Positions 14,878-23,552 of a stretch of DNA of 32,655 nt are shown here, one piece after another. Position 1 is the first letter of the stretch; every line of letters starts with the position of its first letter. Source of the stretch: an uncultured Rhodovulum sp. (lineage in GTDB: Bacteria; Pseudomonadota; Alphaproteobacteria; Rhodobacterales; Rhodobacteraceae); the NCBI GenBank assembly GCA_946221765.1, contig CAMIMK010000005.1, positions 1 through 32,655 on the forward strand, read 5' to 3'. The notes under the pieces are model-generated. The model did no database searches. It was not told the DNA's origin and was given only the letters and a program-made list of their open reading frames with translations. Both the position numbers and the translations under genes were made by a program.

Positions 14878-15789
14878 TCACCCTGAAAGATTTAGGTCCC
14901 GCACGGCGACGAACGCGCGGTTCGTCTCGGCCGCACGGCGCTCCTTGGCTTCCAAAACCGTGATGAGTGAGACCTTGTGCGAAAGCACCTCGTAGAGGTC
15001 GAGCCCGTCAGCGCATATGAGATTAGTCTGGCGTCCACGCGAGAACGCCTCCAGCCCCTCGGCCGTAAAGCCGGAATTGCTAACGAATAGGCCGCGCGAC
15101 CAGGACGCCTTCCCACTGACCTTGCCCGAAAAGGTCATCAGGTCAGCAAAGCCGATTTGGGGCCCATGCCATTTTGCTTCAACCAGGCAGGTCTGACCGT
15201 GCAGCTTAAAGCTCCCGTCGATCTGCTCGCCGACAAGTCGAAAAGAGCCCCGCGGCGCCAACCCGAATCCGGCGAACAGCTCATTGAGAAAGCCCTCGAA
15301 ACGCAGGCCACGCGTCTGGGGATCGAGCTTGGTGATTTCAATGAGGAGCGCCGCGAGCTCTTGCGCCTTCTCGGCGCCCATCGCCGCCGACGCCTGCGGC
15401 GCTGGCTCTGCCACCTTCGGCGCGCCGAAGCTGTTCAGGAAGCTCGGATCGAGCAGCTCAGGAATCTTAAACTGCACGCCGGGAAGAAGGCTGTTTAGCC
15501 GATCAATCTCTTCACGGCTGAGAGGATTCCCCTTTCCCCTGCGGTAGGTCATCGCTTGGCGAACGATCGCCACGATCAGTTTCGTAAAGGACGACCTGCG
15601 CTGTTCCAGCGTCGCGGTCAGGAGTTGCACAATGGCAGGTCGCTTGCTGCCCGGGACCCATAGGTCGCCGACGCCAGCCTGTGCGGCGGCAAGCGGAAAT
15701 GCGGTCCTGTTGTTTCCGCTCCCGGGAAGGAAATCGTAGAGGAGGTCTGCCAGGTCCTCGATCGCCTGGGCTTCACGGAATGACATCAT
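14878..15789 (-). CDS. Mrr-like restriction endonuclease, PD-(D/E)XK fold
   Basis: The product is 303 residues. The N-terminal approximately 150 residues are helical and unassigned. The C-terminal half has G-L-R-F-E-G-F-L-N-E-L-F (helix with conserved Glu), G-E-Q-I-D-G-S-F (catalytic Asp), C-L-V-E-A-K-W-H (E-x-K), then F-S-G-K-V-S-G-K and G-L-F-V-S-N-S-G-F-T-A-E-G, the layout of Mrr_cat-type nucleases. It likely cleaves DNA as the last gene of the five-gene operon. It starts 3 bp after the helicase stop codon (15793). Its link to an OLD nuclease/UvrD helicase pair suggests that it is a third effector or an add-on nuclease of the same defence unit. Specificity, such as methyl-dependence, cannot be read from sequence. 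Confidence 0.82.
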   Translation of the reverse strand: MMSFREAQAIEDLADLLYDFLPGSGNNRTAFPLAAAQAGVGDLWVPGSKRPAIVQLLTATLEQRRSSFTKLIVAIVRQAMTYRRGKGNPLSREEIDRLNSLLPGVQFKIPELLDPSFLNSFGAPKVAEPAPQASAAMGAEKAQELAALLIEITKLDPQTRGLRFEGFLNELFAGFGLAPRGSFRLVGEQIDGSFKLHGQTCLVEAKWHGPQIGFADLMTFSGKVSGKASWSRGLFVSNSGFTAEGLEAFSRGRQTNLICADGLDLYEVLSHKVSLITVLEAKERRAAETNRAFVAVRDLNLSG

Positions 15790-15792
15790 AGG

Positions 15793-17610
15793 TTACTCGT
15801 CTTCCGCCTCCTCCATGCGCGCTTCGAGCTCGTTGAGGAACGGAGAGCGCCCCCAATGCATCCTCCCGCGGGCGGTATCGATGTAGCCTGAATAAAGCAT
15901 GTGGATCTCATCTCGAGCGCGCGTGAGACCGACGTAGAAGAGCCGGCGGCTCTCGCGGCGAGCAGCGGGCAGTTCATTGCGCCATGGCAATCCTCCGAGG
16001 TCGAGACCGACCATAATGACGACGTCATATTCGCACCCCTTTGCGGAGTGAAGCGTCAGGAGATTGAGGTGCAATGGCGAGCCATCTCGCCCGCCGAGAC
16101 TGGCCAAATCGAGATCGGCAAGCGCGCCTCCGCCAGCGAGGGCTGCGGTCATCCGATCCACCTGCTCGCGCTGGTCGGCAAGGCTGGGCTCGCCAGCCAT
16201 CAGTGCGTCAAGCATCCCGGCCCGAAGCGCCGCCACGAAATCCCGAGCGAGGCCCGCCTCCACGCGAAGCGACCAGAGAAGCTGCGTCAGACGCTGGGCT
16301 TCATCGCGCGCCTGGGCCTCGGGGATCCGTGCGCGGTGAAATCCCAACCAACGATCCAGCAGCCCGCGCAACTGCGGCCGGGCCTCGCGCCAGCCGCTCG
16401 CGCACCATGCGGCGCAATCTTCGATCCAGCTCGTGAGCGCGACCTTCCGATAAGGCGCGGCGGTGTCGACACGGACAAAGTCGAGGCCCGCGGCGGCCAC
16501 CGCTTCCGCCACCACGTCGCCGGCCCGGTAGTCGCGATAGAGGATGGCGATATCGCCGAGCGCTCGCCCTGGTTTCCCTGCGAGCGCCGCGGGAATGATC
16601 TCTTCGATTGCGTGCGCGGCCTGCCCTTCGAGACCGTCAGCGCACTGCGTGAACTCGATAATGGCCTGCCGGTCCGGGTCGTTGGACTGATAGCCGCGCG
16701 CTTCGCCTAGCGCCATCTCGGAGGCGCTGACGATCCGGGACGCCGAACGATAGTTGAGTTGCAGTTGCACCCGCTCGACGTCGTCCCGCTCGGCAAGCTC
16801 CTGCAGAAGCGCTCCATCGGCGCCGGTGAAGCCGTAGATCGACTGGTCGGGATCTCCCACCGCAAAGAGCCGAACGCCGCCGTCGAAGGCCACGCGCTTG
16901 ACGATGCGGTGCAGAGCCACGCCGAGGTCCTGATACTCGTCGACGGCGAGGACGGGGAATTTCGCCTGCAGCAGCGGGAGCACCCAATCGTGCTCTGAGA
17001 CGAGCCGTTGTCCGAAGACGACAAGGTCATCAAAGTCGATAAGGCCCATCCGCCGCAGCTCAGCCTCGTATCCTTCCGCCCATGCGGCGAGCTCCTCCTC
17101 GCTGGTCCAAGCAATGGAGTTTCGGTCGAGAACCGATCGCCGGTGCCTTCCAAGATCCATGGTCTTGTTTGGATGACCGACACCGAACAGCCTGTCCCCC
17201 ACTCGCTTCATGGCCTGATCGCTCTGCCGAGTCGTGGCGACCGCCAGCGGGAAAGGCACCGGCAAGTCGGCAAGCCGGCCATACGGCATGAGGAGATGCC
17301 GCAAGCAGAAGCCGTGAACGGTGCCGATGAAGAGATTGGATGCCTCGCGGAGGCCCAATCGCTCGAGGCGGCGCGTCAGCTCGCGGGCGCATTCCTGACT
17401 ATAGGTGATGCAAGCCGCACCACGCGGCGCGCGCACGTCCTCGGCCATGATCCTCGCGAGCTTCAGCACCAGTGTCTTGGTTTTGCCGCTGCCCGGACCT
17501 GCCAGCACGACACAGTGGCCCGTCGAGTCATAGGCCGCCTGCTGACCCGGGTTGCCAGCAAGATCTCCCGCCTGGGCGAGATAGGCAGCGCTGACGCTAC
17601 GCAACGGCAT
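15793..17610 (-). CDS. UvrD/Rep-like superfamily 1 helicase (GajB-like position)
   Basis: The product is 605 residues. SF1A motifs appear in order: Q motif N-P-G-Q-Q-A-A-Y, Walker A A-G-P-G-S-G-K-T-K-T, Ia-like C-I-T-Y-S-Q-E-C-A-R-E-L, Walker B V-D-E-Y-Q-D-L, motif III V-G-D-P-D-Q-S-I-Y-G-F, motif IV L-N-Y-R-S, V L-T-L-H-S-A-K-G-C-E-Y and VI F-Y-V-G-L-T-R-A-R-D. It should unwind or translocate on DNA with ATP. I chose ATG 17610 because it places the Q motif about 20 residues in and overlaps the upstream nuclease gene by only 14 bp; a start at 17703 would overlap by 107 bp. An OLD nuclease next to a UvrD-like helicase defines class 2 OLD systems such as Gabija. Confidence 0.9.
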   Translation of the reverse strand: MPLRSVSAAYLAQAGDLAGNPGQQAAYDSTGHCVVLAGPGSGKTKTLVLKLARIMAEDVRAPRGAACITYSQECARELTRRLERLGLREASNLFIGTVHGFCLRHLLMPYGRLADLPVPFPLAVATTRQSDQAMKRVGDRLFGVGHPNKTMDLGRHRRSVLDRNSIAWTSEEELAAWAEGYEAELRRMGLIDFDDLVVFGQRLVSEHDWVLPLLQAKFPVLAVDEYQDLGVALHRIVKRVAFDGGVRLFAVGDPDQSIYGFTGADGALLQELAERDDVERVQLQLNYRSASRIVSASEMALGEARGYQSNDPDRQAIIEFTQCADGLEGQAAHAIEEIIPAALAGKPGRALGDIAILYRDYRAGDVVAEAVAAAGLDFVRVDTAAPYRKVALTSWIEDCAAWCASGWREARPQLRGLLDRWLGFHRARIPEAQARDEAQRLTQLLWSLRVEAGLARDFVAALRAGMLDALMAGEPSLADQREQVDRMTAALAGGGALADLDLASLGGRDGSPLHLNLLTLHSAKGCEYDVVIMVGLDLGGLPWRNELPAARRESRRLFYVGLTRARDEIHMLYSGYIDTARGRMHWGRSPFLNELEARMEEAEDE

Positions 17611-19381
17611 CGCGGATGTGCTCGAGCGCCTGCCGGATGTAGTCTGGACAGGTATCCGCGTCGACGTGGCGCGCGAGCGCCTGGGCAAAACGTCCTTTAC
17701 CAATCCGTTCGATGAGCGCGATCAGCGCATCCTCGTCGAGCGTGTCGGGGTCATCCACCCACCCTTGCAGCTCGTCGCGGGTGTCCTCGCCGATGCTCAG
17801 TTCTTCTTCGATCACCTCCTGCATGGCGTCGGCAAGGCCGCCCGTAAACAGCTCGGGTTCCAGCGTGTTGCTGTTGACGAAGTAGCCGAACGGCTCGGCG
17901 CGGGTGATCACGGCGTCCGCATCGAGCCGCCTGTAGCTGACGCCTTCTTCGCGCAATTGCAGCACATTGATCAGACGACGCCGAACGCGCGGATGGCTGG
18001 CGCCATTGGGGTCGCGGTCCGTCAGGATCACGTGCGGGATGTTCAGGCCGTGCTGGCCCAGCAGCTTCACGTAAGGCGTGAAATTCGTGCCGCTGACCGA
18101 ACAGACCGTGATGCCGAGCATGTCGAGCGGTATGCCCAGCGCCTCGGCAAAGGCCGGCACCAAGAAGCGCTCCGCGTCGCCCTCGACCAGGACGACACCG
18201 CGGGCGAAGAAGATCTCGCCGCGGCTCACATCGATGTAGCGCTGAAGGTCCGCCTCGTCGCGCTCGGTGAATGGCGCCGTGGCTGTCGAGACGGCGATCG
18301 TCGCGTTCGTCGCCGCGTCATGGCGGAGCAGGACGATCGAGCGGATCGGCGCGACGCTGGCGATGTGGGGCGAATGCGTCGTGAGGATCGTCGTCAGTGG
18401 CGGCGCATCCTCCTCCTCGTCTGCACCCGTGCCAAGGAAGTAACGATAGACAAGACGCTGGACGTGTGGATGCAGGTGCGCCTCCGGCTCTTCGACGACG
18501 AAGAAAGTGTGGTCACGTTCACCGTCCGTTACGAGCCGATCGAGTTCGAGACTCTTCAGCGCCATGAAGATCAGATTGGCTGTGCCGAGACTGGCGTCGG
18601 CAATCCCACGCGCGCCATTGTCGATCAGGAGGCGCAGGCTGCGCAGCAAGGCGTCGACCCGCGTCGGCGAAAGACCGAGGGTCAGCGGAACCGCATGTTG
18701 CTCGCCCGCGATGGCGATCAGCCGCTCGCTGATCCGCTCTGCCGTGGCGACCACTTCGGCATGGCCCTCCAACTCGGCTTGCGCCTCGTTCACCTGATCC
18801 TGAATTTCCGCGCGAGCATCCGCGTCCAGGGAGGTCGAAAGCTCCTCGATCAATGGTCTTAGCGGCGAGTTGCGCCAGCTCGCCAGATCCTTCTCGGCAT
18901 CGCGCAGCGCAACCTGCACGTCGAGCGGCAGCATCCGCCGGAGCGACGGCCCGATCGACATCTCGGGGTCATCACCGCCAAAGATGATGTACTCATAGTC
19001 GGCTAGGCTCTCCGGATCTCGTGCGAGAGTGGCCTTCGGCTGAAAGCGGTACGTAAGCCGCGCGACCATCGGCGGCCCGGGATCGATCACGCAGTCATTC
19101 AGATGCGCCATCAACCGCGGATCATCGGTGAAGTCGGTCAGCTCGACGGCGATCTCAACCGTTTCCCCGAGCTTGTCCTCGCCTAACCCATCCCAGAAGT
19201 GCTCCAGGCCGAGCTGCCGGTCACGCTCCGACAAGCCCGGGTCGAGAATCAGTTGCAGTGCGCGGATGAAATTGCTCTTGCCGACTTTGTTCTCACCGAC
19301 GATAACGATGTTCTCGCCGGTCTCGAGGTCGATCTCCGAGAAGTTCGCGAAGTTGCTTATCTTTACGCGCGAAATCCGCAC
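17597..19381 (-). CDS. OLD-family ATP-dependent nuclease, ABC-ATPase plus TOPRIM (GajA-like)
   Basis: The product is 594 residues, starting at GTG 19381. The N-terminal ABC ATPase has F-x-N-F-S-E-I-D-L and Walker A V-G-E-N-K-V-G-K-S-N-F-I-R-A. The signature region is L-G-T-A-N-L-I-F-M-A-L, Walker B F-F-V-V-E-E-P-E-A-H-L-H-P, and the H-loop T-T-H-S-P-H-I. The C-terminal TOPRIM domain has V-L-V-E-G-D-A-E-R-F-L (Glu) and I-L-T-D-R-D-P-N-G (D-x-D). OLD/GajA proteins are nucleases controlled by nucleotide levels; in Gabija, GajA assembles with the UvrD-like GajB. Length fits GajA. The gene sits 33 bp after the protease gene and overlaps the helicase gene. Assignment as Gabija proper rather than another class 2 OLD system is tentative. 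Confidence 0.88.
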   Translation of the reverse strand: MRISRVKISNFANFSEIDLETGENIVIVGENKVGKSNFIRALQLILDPGLSERDRQLGLEHFWDGLGEDKLGETVEIAVELTDFTDDPRLMAHLNDCVIDPGPPMVARLTYRFQPKATLARDPESLADYEYIIFGGDDPEMSIGPSLRRMLPLDVQVALRDAEKDLASWRNSPLRPLIEELSTSLDADARAEIQDQVNEAQAELEGHAEVVATAERISERLIAIAGEQHAVPLTLGLSPTRVDALLRSLRLLIDNGARGIADASLGTANLIFMALKSLELDRLVTDGERDHTFFVVEEPEAHLHPHVQRLVYRYFLGTGADEEEDAPPLTTILTTHSPHIASVAPIRSIVLLRHDAATNATIAVSTATAPFTERDEADLQRYIDVSRGEIFFARGVVLVEGDAERFLVPAFAEALGIPLDMLGITVCSVSGTNFTPYVKLLGQHGLNIPHVILTDRDPNGASHPRVRRRLINVLQLREEGVSYRRLDADAVITRAEPFGYFVNSNTLEPELFTGGLADAMQEVIEEELSIGEDTRDELQGWVDDPDTLDEDALIALIERIGKGRFAQALARHVDADTCPDYIRQALEHIRDAVA

Positions 19382-19414
19382 GGCAATCCCCCGTTGCTAT
19401 TCTGAATTCACGCG

Positions 19415-21967
19415 CTAGCCGAGTAGTACCTCGATCTCCTTGTTCTCAACAAGCGTACTGATCTCACTGTAGAGATCAACATCTTGACCGGGCGCGGAGA
19501 TTGAAATGACCAGAGCGTACCGCGCTTTATCAGCCACCCGCTTTTGGCCGACGTGCGACTTCCACCATCCGCCGACGGGATAGACCGCGATAGCGTCGTG
19601 CCCCGCCAGTTCGATCGCCCTGCCGCGCCACAGGTCGCAATGCAGCGATCCTGCCTGGATAGCTTTTGGCCCTAGAAGCCAGCAACTGGCTTCGCCATCG
19701 GCTTCAGTGCCGTCCTTGGCCTGGCTCGCGGAAATCCGGCTACGGAAGCGCGCTGCCGTCTCGGTGCGCTTCTTCATGTCAAACCGCAGCCCGAAAGAAC
19801 GATAGGTGTCCGGTCGGGTCGCCGCCTTGCCCGCCAAGTTCGGCTCGATGAAATACGACAAGGTCACCTTCATCGTGACAATCTCGTTTTCGAGCTTCTC
19901 CAACGCTGCTTTCGGCCAAGGCAGATCGTAGAAATGCATCTCGTTGAACACGCCCGTCCGGCCGTCCGCACCGATCGCGAAGGGCTGAATCTCGGCCTGG
20001 GCGACGAGCGTGGCGTCGTTGCGCGCCGACAGGATCGCTCGCTCGATGTCCGGCACGCCGTATCCGAACTCGCGAAGCATCTCCTGCTTCTTGCCTTTGG
20101 TAGCCGCCTTCCCGGTCTTCCAGTGGGCTCCGGTGCCGATGAACTTCTTCCGGATCGGTTCGGGCCATCGGGCAGAATCCACGGTTAGTGCGCGATGGGT
20201 CTCAGCCCACAGGTCCGGCCGAGCCGCTTGCAGGCGGCCGATGAAGTTTCCGGCCATCCCAGCGGCAGCGCTCGTCGCCCAGAACGGGACAAGCGGTTCA
20301 GCCGCGACATCGGAGCCAGCCGACAGGAGGGAGACGGCCGGGTCCCAGCCGCAGAAGCCGGTCGCGTCCGACATCATGTTGCCGGCCTCGAACAACACTT
20401 CCGGCTTGATGGGCGTCAGGTCGTCCGGCAGCGACTGAGAGCCACGACTGAAGGGGCTGCGGTGATTGGCCGGGACCGCGGCCTGCAACACAGGCGGCGG
20501 TGCCGGCGGCTGCTCCTTGCGGGTGAAGCCGCCAATGGTCAGGGCGTTCCAGCTCTGTGATGGGTCTTCCAGAGGCTGCGAGGGAAGGACGTCCACCGCC
20601 ATGCCGCCGGAGACGTTCCCCGTGGCGACGACGATCAGCCGCTTGGGTCGCTCGGCCGCCGGGACGGCGTCATCAGCCTCGCCCGGCATTGCACCCGCCG
20701 CGATCTGGTCGATCGCACCGCTCCAGGTCGATGGCCGGCTTGGAGGAAAATCGGTGGCGGACGTGGCGATGCAAAAGCTCCGCATCACATTGGGCCGCTC
20801 GATCTCGACCGAACTGACAGCGCCTTGGGTCACCACGCCGTAGCTGGGCGGCTTTGTTGGCGGAAACCCGCCGGGCGGCAGCAGCTTCATGGATTCGGCG
20901 CCATGGGTGAGTTCGACAGGACGCTCATCGTTCATCAACGGTTCCAGGTCGCCGTAGAGTACGAGCCCCGCAAGCGGCGTGCCGTGACCGCCATGCGGCT
21001 GGTGATCGTCCGCACCCCAGGCGGGATCGTAAGCCCAAGCGCCGCGCAGGCCGGGCGCAATCAACGGATGAGCCGCCATCACGCCAGTGTCGAGCGTACA
21101 GACCACGGGAGCGTCAGGAGACGGCGGGCTCACGCGCTGCGCCAGCTCTTCCACCCAGTCATGCTGTCCAAGACCGGTCTCCCCACGGTCGAGGAAAGGC
21201 TCGATCGTTCCCGTCGCGCGGCGAATTTCGGTGATGGCGCCTGGCACGCGCGCCGCGAACGCTGCCACCGCCGCAGCAACCGCGTGAATGAAGACAACCG
21301 TCGTGTCGGGAAAGATCAGGCGATCGCCGTGCACATCGATGTTCGCATTGCGGGCCGCCGCCACCAGGCGATCCGCTAGTGCGACCGGCTGGCGAACCCA
21401 GAGCTCCCACCATAGGATGTCGGGCGCAGCCAGATCCACCTCGCCGGTGAACAGCGATACGGCTTCTGCAGCCCTGACTTCCTCGATCACCTCGAACCGC
21501 TCGGCATCGGGGCGTCTCTGATTGCCGGGATCGCGTCCATAGTCAGCGATGCGATTGCGCAGGAAGGCGCGGGCATCATCCGGCACGAACACCAAGGCGC
21601 TTTCGGTGCGGTCCTCGTTGCGCTCCGATCGCAAGATCACAACGTCCTGTGTAGGAAACTCCAGCGCCGCGGGCACCTTCACGGCCTTGATCCGGGAGTC
21701 TTCCGCTGGCGGCAGCGTCGTGACCTCCACGACAGTACCGGATTTCAGCCCCTGTATGGGCAGGCGCGGGTCGGCAGCGGCAGCCGGAACCGTCCCCAGC
21801 GCCGCTGCGAGCTGGTCGAGGAGCTGCGTCGCATGCGCCGTATAGTCTCCCCGGAGGGGTTTGCGTTCCTGATTGCGTGAGGGAAAGGTATAGGCCGCGG
21901 TCTCACGAAAGACGTCGATCGAGATATGCGCGCGGTCTCTCGTGTCGAAATTATCGGGCTCTGCCAT
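19415..21967 (-). CDS. ietS: subtilisin-like (S8) serine protease, IetS-like
   Basis: The product is 850 residues. The catalytic triad is visible: Asp in V-C-T-L-D-T-G-V-M, His in P-H-G-G-H-G-T-P-L-A-G, an oxyanion Asn in V-V-A-T-G-N-V-S-G, and Ser in F-W-A-T-S-A-A-A-G-M-A-G. About 280 residues precede the protease domain and about 250 follow it. No signal peptide is present, so it acts in the cytoplasm. The gene follows the AAA+ ATPase gene by 52 bp. An AAA ATPase paired with a subtilase is the make-up of IetAS, known both from plasmid incompatibility in Agrobacterium and as an anti-phage system. Its substrate is unknown. It is tightly linked to the downstream OLD nuclease, which is unusual for IetAS as described. 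Confidence 0.87.
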   Translation of the reverse strand: MAEPDNFDTRDRAHISIDVFRETAAYTFPSRNQERKPLRGDYTAHATQLLDQLAAALGTVPAAAADPRLPIQGLKSGTVVEVTTLPPAEDSRIKAVKVPAALEFPTQDVVILRSERNEDRTESALVFVPDDARAFLRNRIADYGRDPGNQRRPDAERFEVIEEVRAAEAVSLFTGEVDLAAPDILWWELWVRQPVALADRLVAAARNANIDVHGDRLIFPDTTVVFIHAVAAAVAAFAARVPGAITEIRRATGTIEPFLDRGETGLGQHDWVEELAQRVSPPSPDAPVVCTLDTGVMAAHPLIAPGLRGAWAYDPAWGADDHQPHGGHGTPLAGLVLYGDLEPLMNDERPVELTHGAESMKLLPPGGFPPTKPPSYGVVTQGAVSSVEIERPNVMRSFCIATSATDFPPSRPSTWSGAIDQIAAGAMPGEADDAVPAAERPKRLIVVATGNVSGGMAVDVLPSQPLEDPSQSWNALTIGGFTRKEQPPAPPPVLQAAVPANHRSPFSRGSQSLPDDLTPIKPEVLFEAGNMMSDATGFCGWDPAVSLLSAGSDVAAEPLVPFWATSAAAGMAGNFIGRLQAARPDLWAETHRALTVDSARWPEPIRKKFIGTGAHWKTGKAATKGKKQEMLREFGYGVPDIERAILSARNDATLVAQAEIQPFAIGADGRTGVFNEMHFYDLPWPKAALEKLENEIVTMKVTLSYFIEPNLAGKAATRPDTYRSFGLRFDMKKRTETAARFRSRISASQAKDGTEADGEASCWLLGPKAIQAGSLHCDLWRGRAIELAGHDAIAVYPVGGWWKSHVGQKRVADKARYALVISISAPGQDVDLYSEISTLVENKEIEVLLG

Positions 21968-22019
21968 AGGCTCCTACTTCTTCATTCGCGTTCCGTTCGA
22001 TCCGTTCGGCGGAGCCTGC

Positions 22020-23030
22020 CTAACGGCCGGGTTGGCGACGGAACTTGCCCTTCAAAGTCTGTCGATTTTGGAGCGCGTCACGCAAGGCATCGGGCGATAC
22101 CTTCGAGGCGCCTTCCAGGATGGCGTCCTTGACGACGGCATCGGCCGCGCGGACCAACTCGCCCTGGCTCAGGCCTTCGAGCACGCTTTCAATGCCGGGC
22201 CATACCGTCGACGCGAACTTGAACTTGCCAAGCCGACGTTCAACGATGGCCCGCGCTGACGTCGCGTCTGGCAATGTATATTCGACCACTTCGTCGAAAC
22301 GACGCGCCAGAGCTTCGTCCAGGATCTCGACATGATTGGTCGCGGCCAGCACGAGACTGTCGGTTGAATTCGGCTCCTCCATGAAGGCCAGCACCGAATT
22401 CAGAACCCGTCGTATTTCGCCGACATCGTTCGGGTGGCCTCGGCGAGAGCCGATCGCGTCGAACTCATCAAGTAGATAGACGCCGCGGGTCTGCGCAATC
22501 TGGTCGAAGAGCAAGCGCAGCTTGCCGGCGGTCTCGCCGAAAAACCGGCTGAACAGCGATTCGAGCCGGACCGTGAACAGCGGCAGCCGCAGTTCGCCGG
22601 CCAAGGCCGAGGCCGTCATCGTCTTGCCCGTTCCGGGCGGGCCAACAAGGAGCATGTGCGTGGCGGGGGTCTGTCCGTGCTCACGCAGGGTCGCACGCTC
22701 CTGCTGCTGGCGGACGACACGGCCCAGCCGCTTGGCAATTTCATCGGAGAGCACCATGCTCGAGAGCGCAACCTTGGGATAGGCGCTCTCGACGAGGCCC
22801 TGCAATTCGCCGCGCGGCCGGGCGAGCGGGATCGGGGTCTGTCCGCCGGCAGGTTTGCCGGTCCCTCGCTGATCACGTGCCTTCTGGACAAGCCGTTTCA
22901 GCTTCTCAGCGTCATCCGCACGGCCCTGGCGAGCTTCCTGAGCGGCGATCTGCAAGGCGATCGACAGGAGCTGGTCCTCATCCCCGTCGATATGCGAGTT
23001 CAGGAGTGCGAGAATTTGCTTAGTCGACAT
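22020..23030 (-). CDS. ietA: AAA+ ATPase, IetA-like
   Basis: The product is 336 residues. An N-terminal helical region (about 1-85) is followed by an AAA+ domain: Walker A V-G-P-P-G-T-G-K-T-M, a pore-loop-like F-S-R-F-F-G-E-T, Walker B V-Y-L-L-D-E-F-D-A-I-G, sensor 1 V-L-A-A-T-N-H, and arginine-finger region D-E-A-L-A-R-R-F-D-E. It is probably a hexameric remodeller or unfoldase that feeds or gates the adjacent protease. A strong Shine-Dalgarno AAAGGAGG lies before ATG 23030. It is the first gene of the five-gene minus-strand operon and divergent from the DUF932 gene. Pairing with the S8 protease supports IetAS. Confidence 0.88.
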   Translation of the reverse strand: MSTKQILALLNSHIDGDEDQLLSIALQIAAQEARQGRADDAEKLKRLVQKARDQRGTGKPAGGQTPIPLARPRGELQGLVESAYPKVALSSMVLSDEIAKRLGRVVRQQQERATLREHGQTPATHMLLVGPPGTGKTMTASALAGELRLPLFTVRLESLFSRFFGETAGKLRLLFDQIAQTRGVYLLDEFDAIGSRRGHPNDVGEIRRVLNSVLAFMEEPNSTDSLVLAATNHVEILDEALARRFDEVVEYTLPDATSARAIVERRLGKFKFASTVWPGIESVLEGLSQGELVRAADAVVKDAILEGASKVSPDALRDALQNRQTLKGKFRRQPGR

Positions 23031-23443
23031 GCTCGCCTCCTTTCTTTGGTTGGGCCTCGCTATACTGTTGCCTGCTCAGATGCTTTTGGCTCTCGCTTGC
23101 TTCGCCAACGCTATCGGAATCAGGCCAAAAGCGCCACCGTTTCCTCTCTACCACAGAGTTTCCTAACCATTCTTTCGACCCGTGGGATGCGAAGCTCAGC
23201 CGCCCAGCCGGCCAGACCAGTGTGGGCGACATCTCGACCGGCTGTGCTTCCCTCAATCAACGCAGGAACAAAACAGGAACTTTATATCGAACCCATCCTG
23301 GGGATTCAACGGGGTGCTTGCGGCCCCTGCGGGAGCTGATCGCGCGGCCGATGTCCTAGTTGTGGGCCGTCGAGGCTTCCAGAGATGACCTTGAGGGGAA
23401 AGCATTCCCCGGCGGCCGAGCCTTTGTCTCGGTCGACCCCTTC
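23031..23443. promoter_or_regulatory. divergent intergenic region between the defence operon and the ICE module
   Basis: This roughly 410-bp gap must hold the promoter of the five-gene operon (leftward) and probably that of the DUF932 gene (rightward). AAAGGAGG sits directly before the AAA+ gene. I could not place a convincing -35/-10 pair, and no coding frame is credible. Confidence 0.4.
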
Positions 23444-23460
23444 TGCGGGGAGACCCCGCA
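23444..23460 (+). other. hairpin upstream of the DUF932 leader
   Basis: TGCGGGG (23444-23450) and CCCCGCA (23454-23460) form a perfect 7-bp stem with an AGA loop. No T run follows, so it may belong to the structured leader rather than terminate transcription. Confidence 0.4.
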
Positions 23461-23470
23461 ACGCCCCCTG

Positions 23471-23543
23471 AGAGTGAGAGTGCGGACCGGTTTTCCGTGA
23501 CGGGTTGAGAGCTGGGAGAGAGCTTCCGGTGCCCGTCGTGGAG
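23471..23543 (+). ncRNA. structured 5' leader, radC-RNA-like, copy A
   Basis: GACGGG (23499-23504) pairs with CCCGTC (23532-23537). Inside, CTGGGAG/CTTCCGG (23512-23529) forms a 7-bp hairpin with loop AGAG. The Shine-Dalgarno GGAG (23540-23543) begins 2 bases after the outer helix and lies 9 bases before ATG 23553. The same layout, with identical spacings and a compensatory pair change, recurs before the ParB-like gene. It resembles the radC RNA motif, which occurs in leaders of mobile-element genes for DNA-binding or anti-restriction proteins; that identity is inferred. Confidence 0.6.
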
Positions 23544-23552
23544 ATTGGTCCC

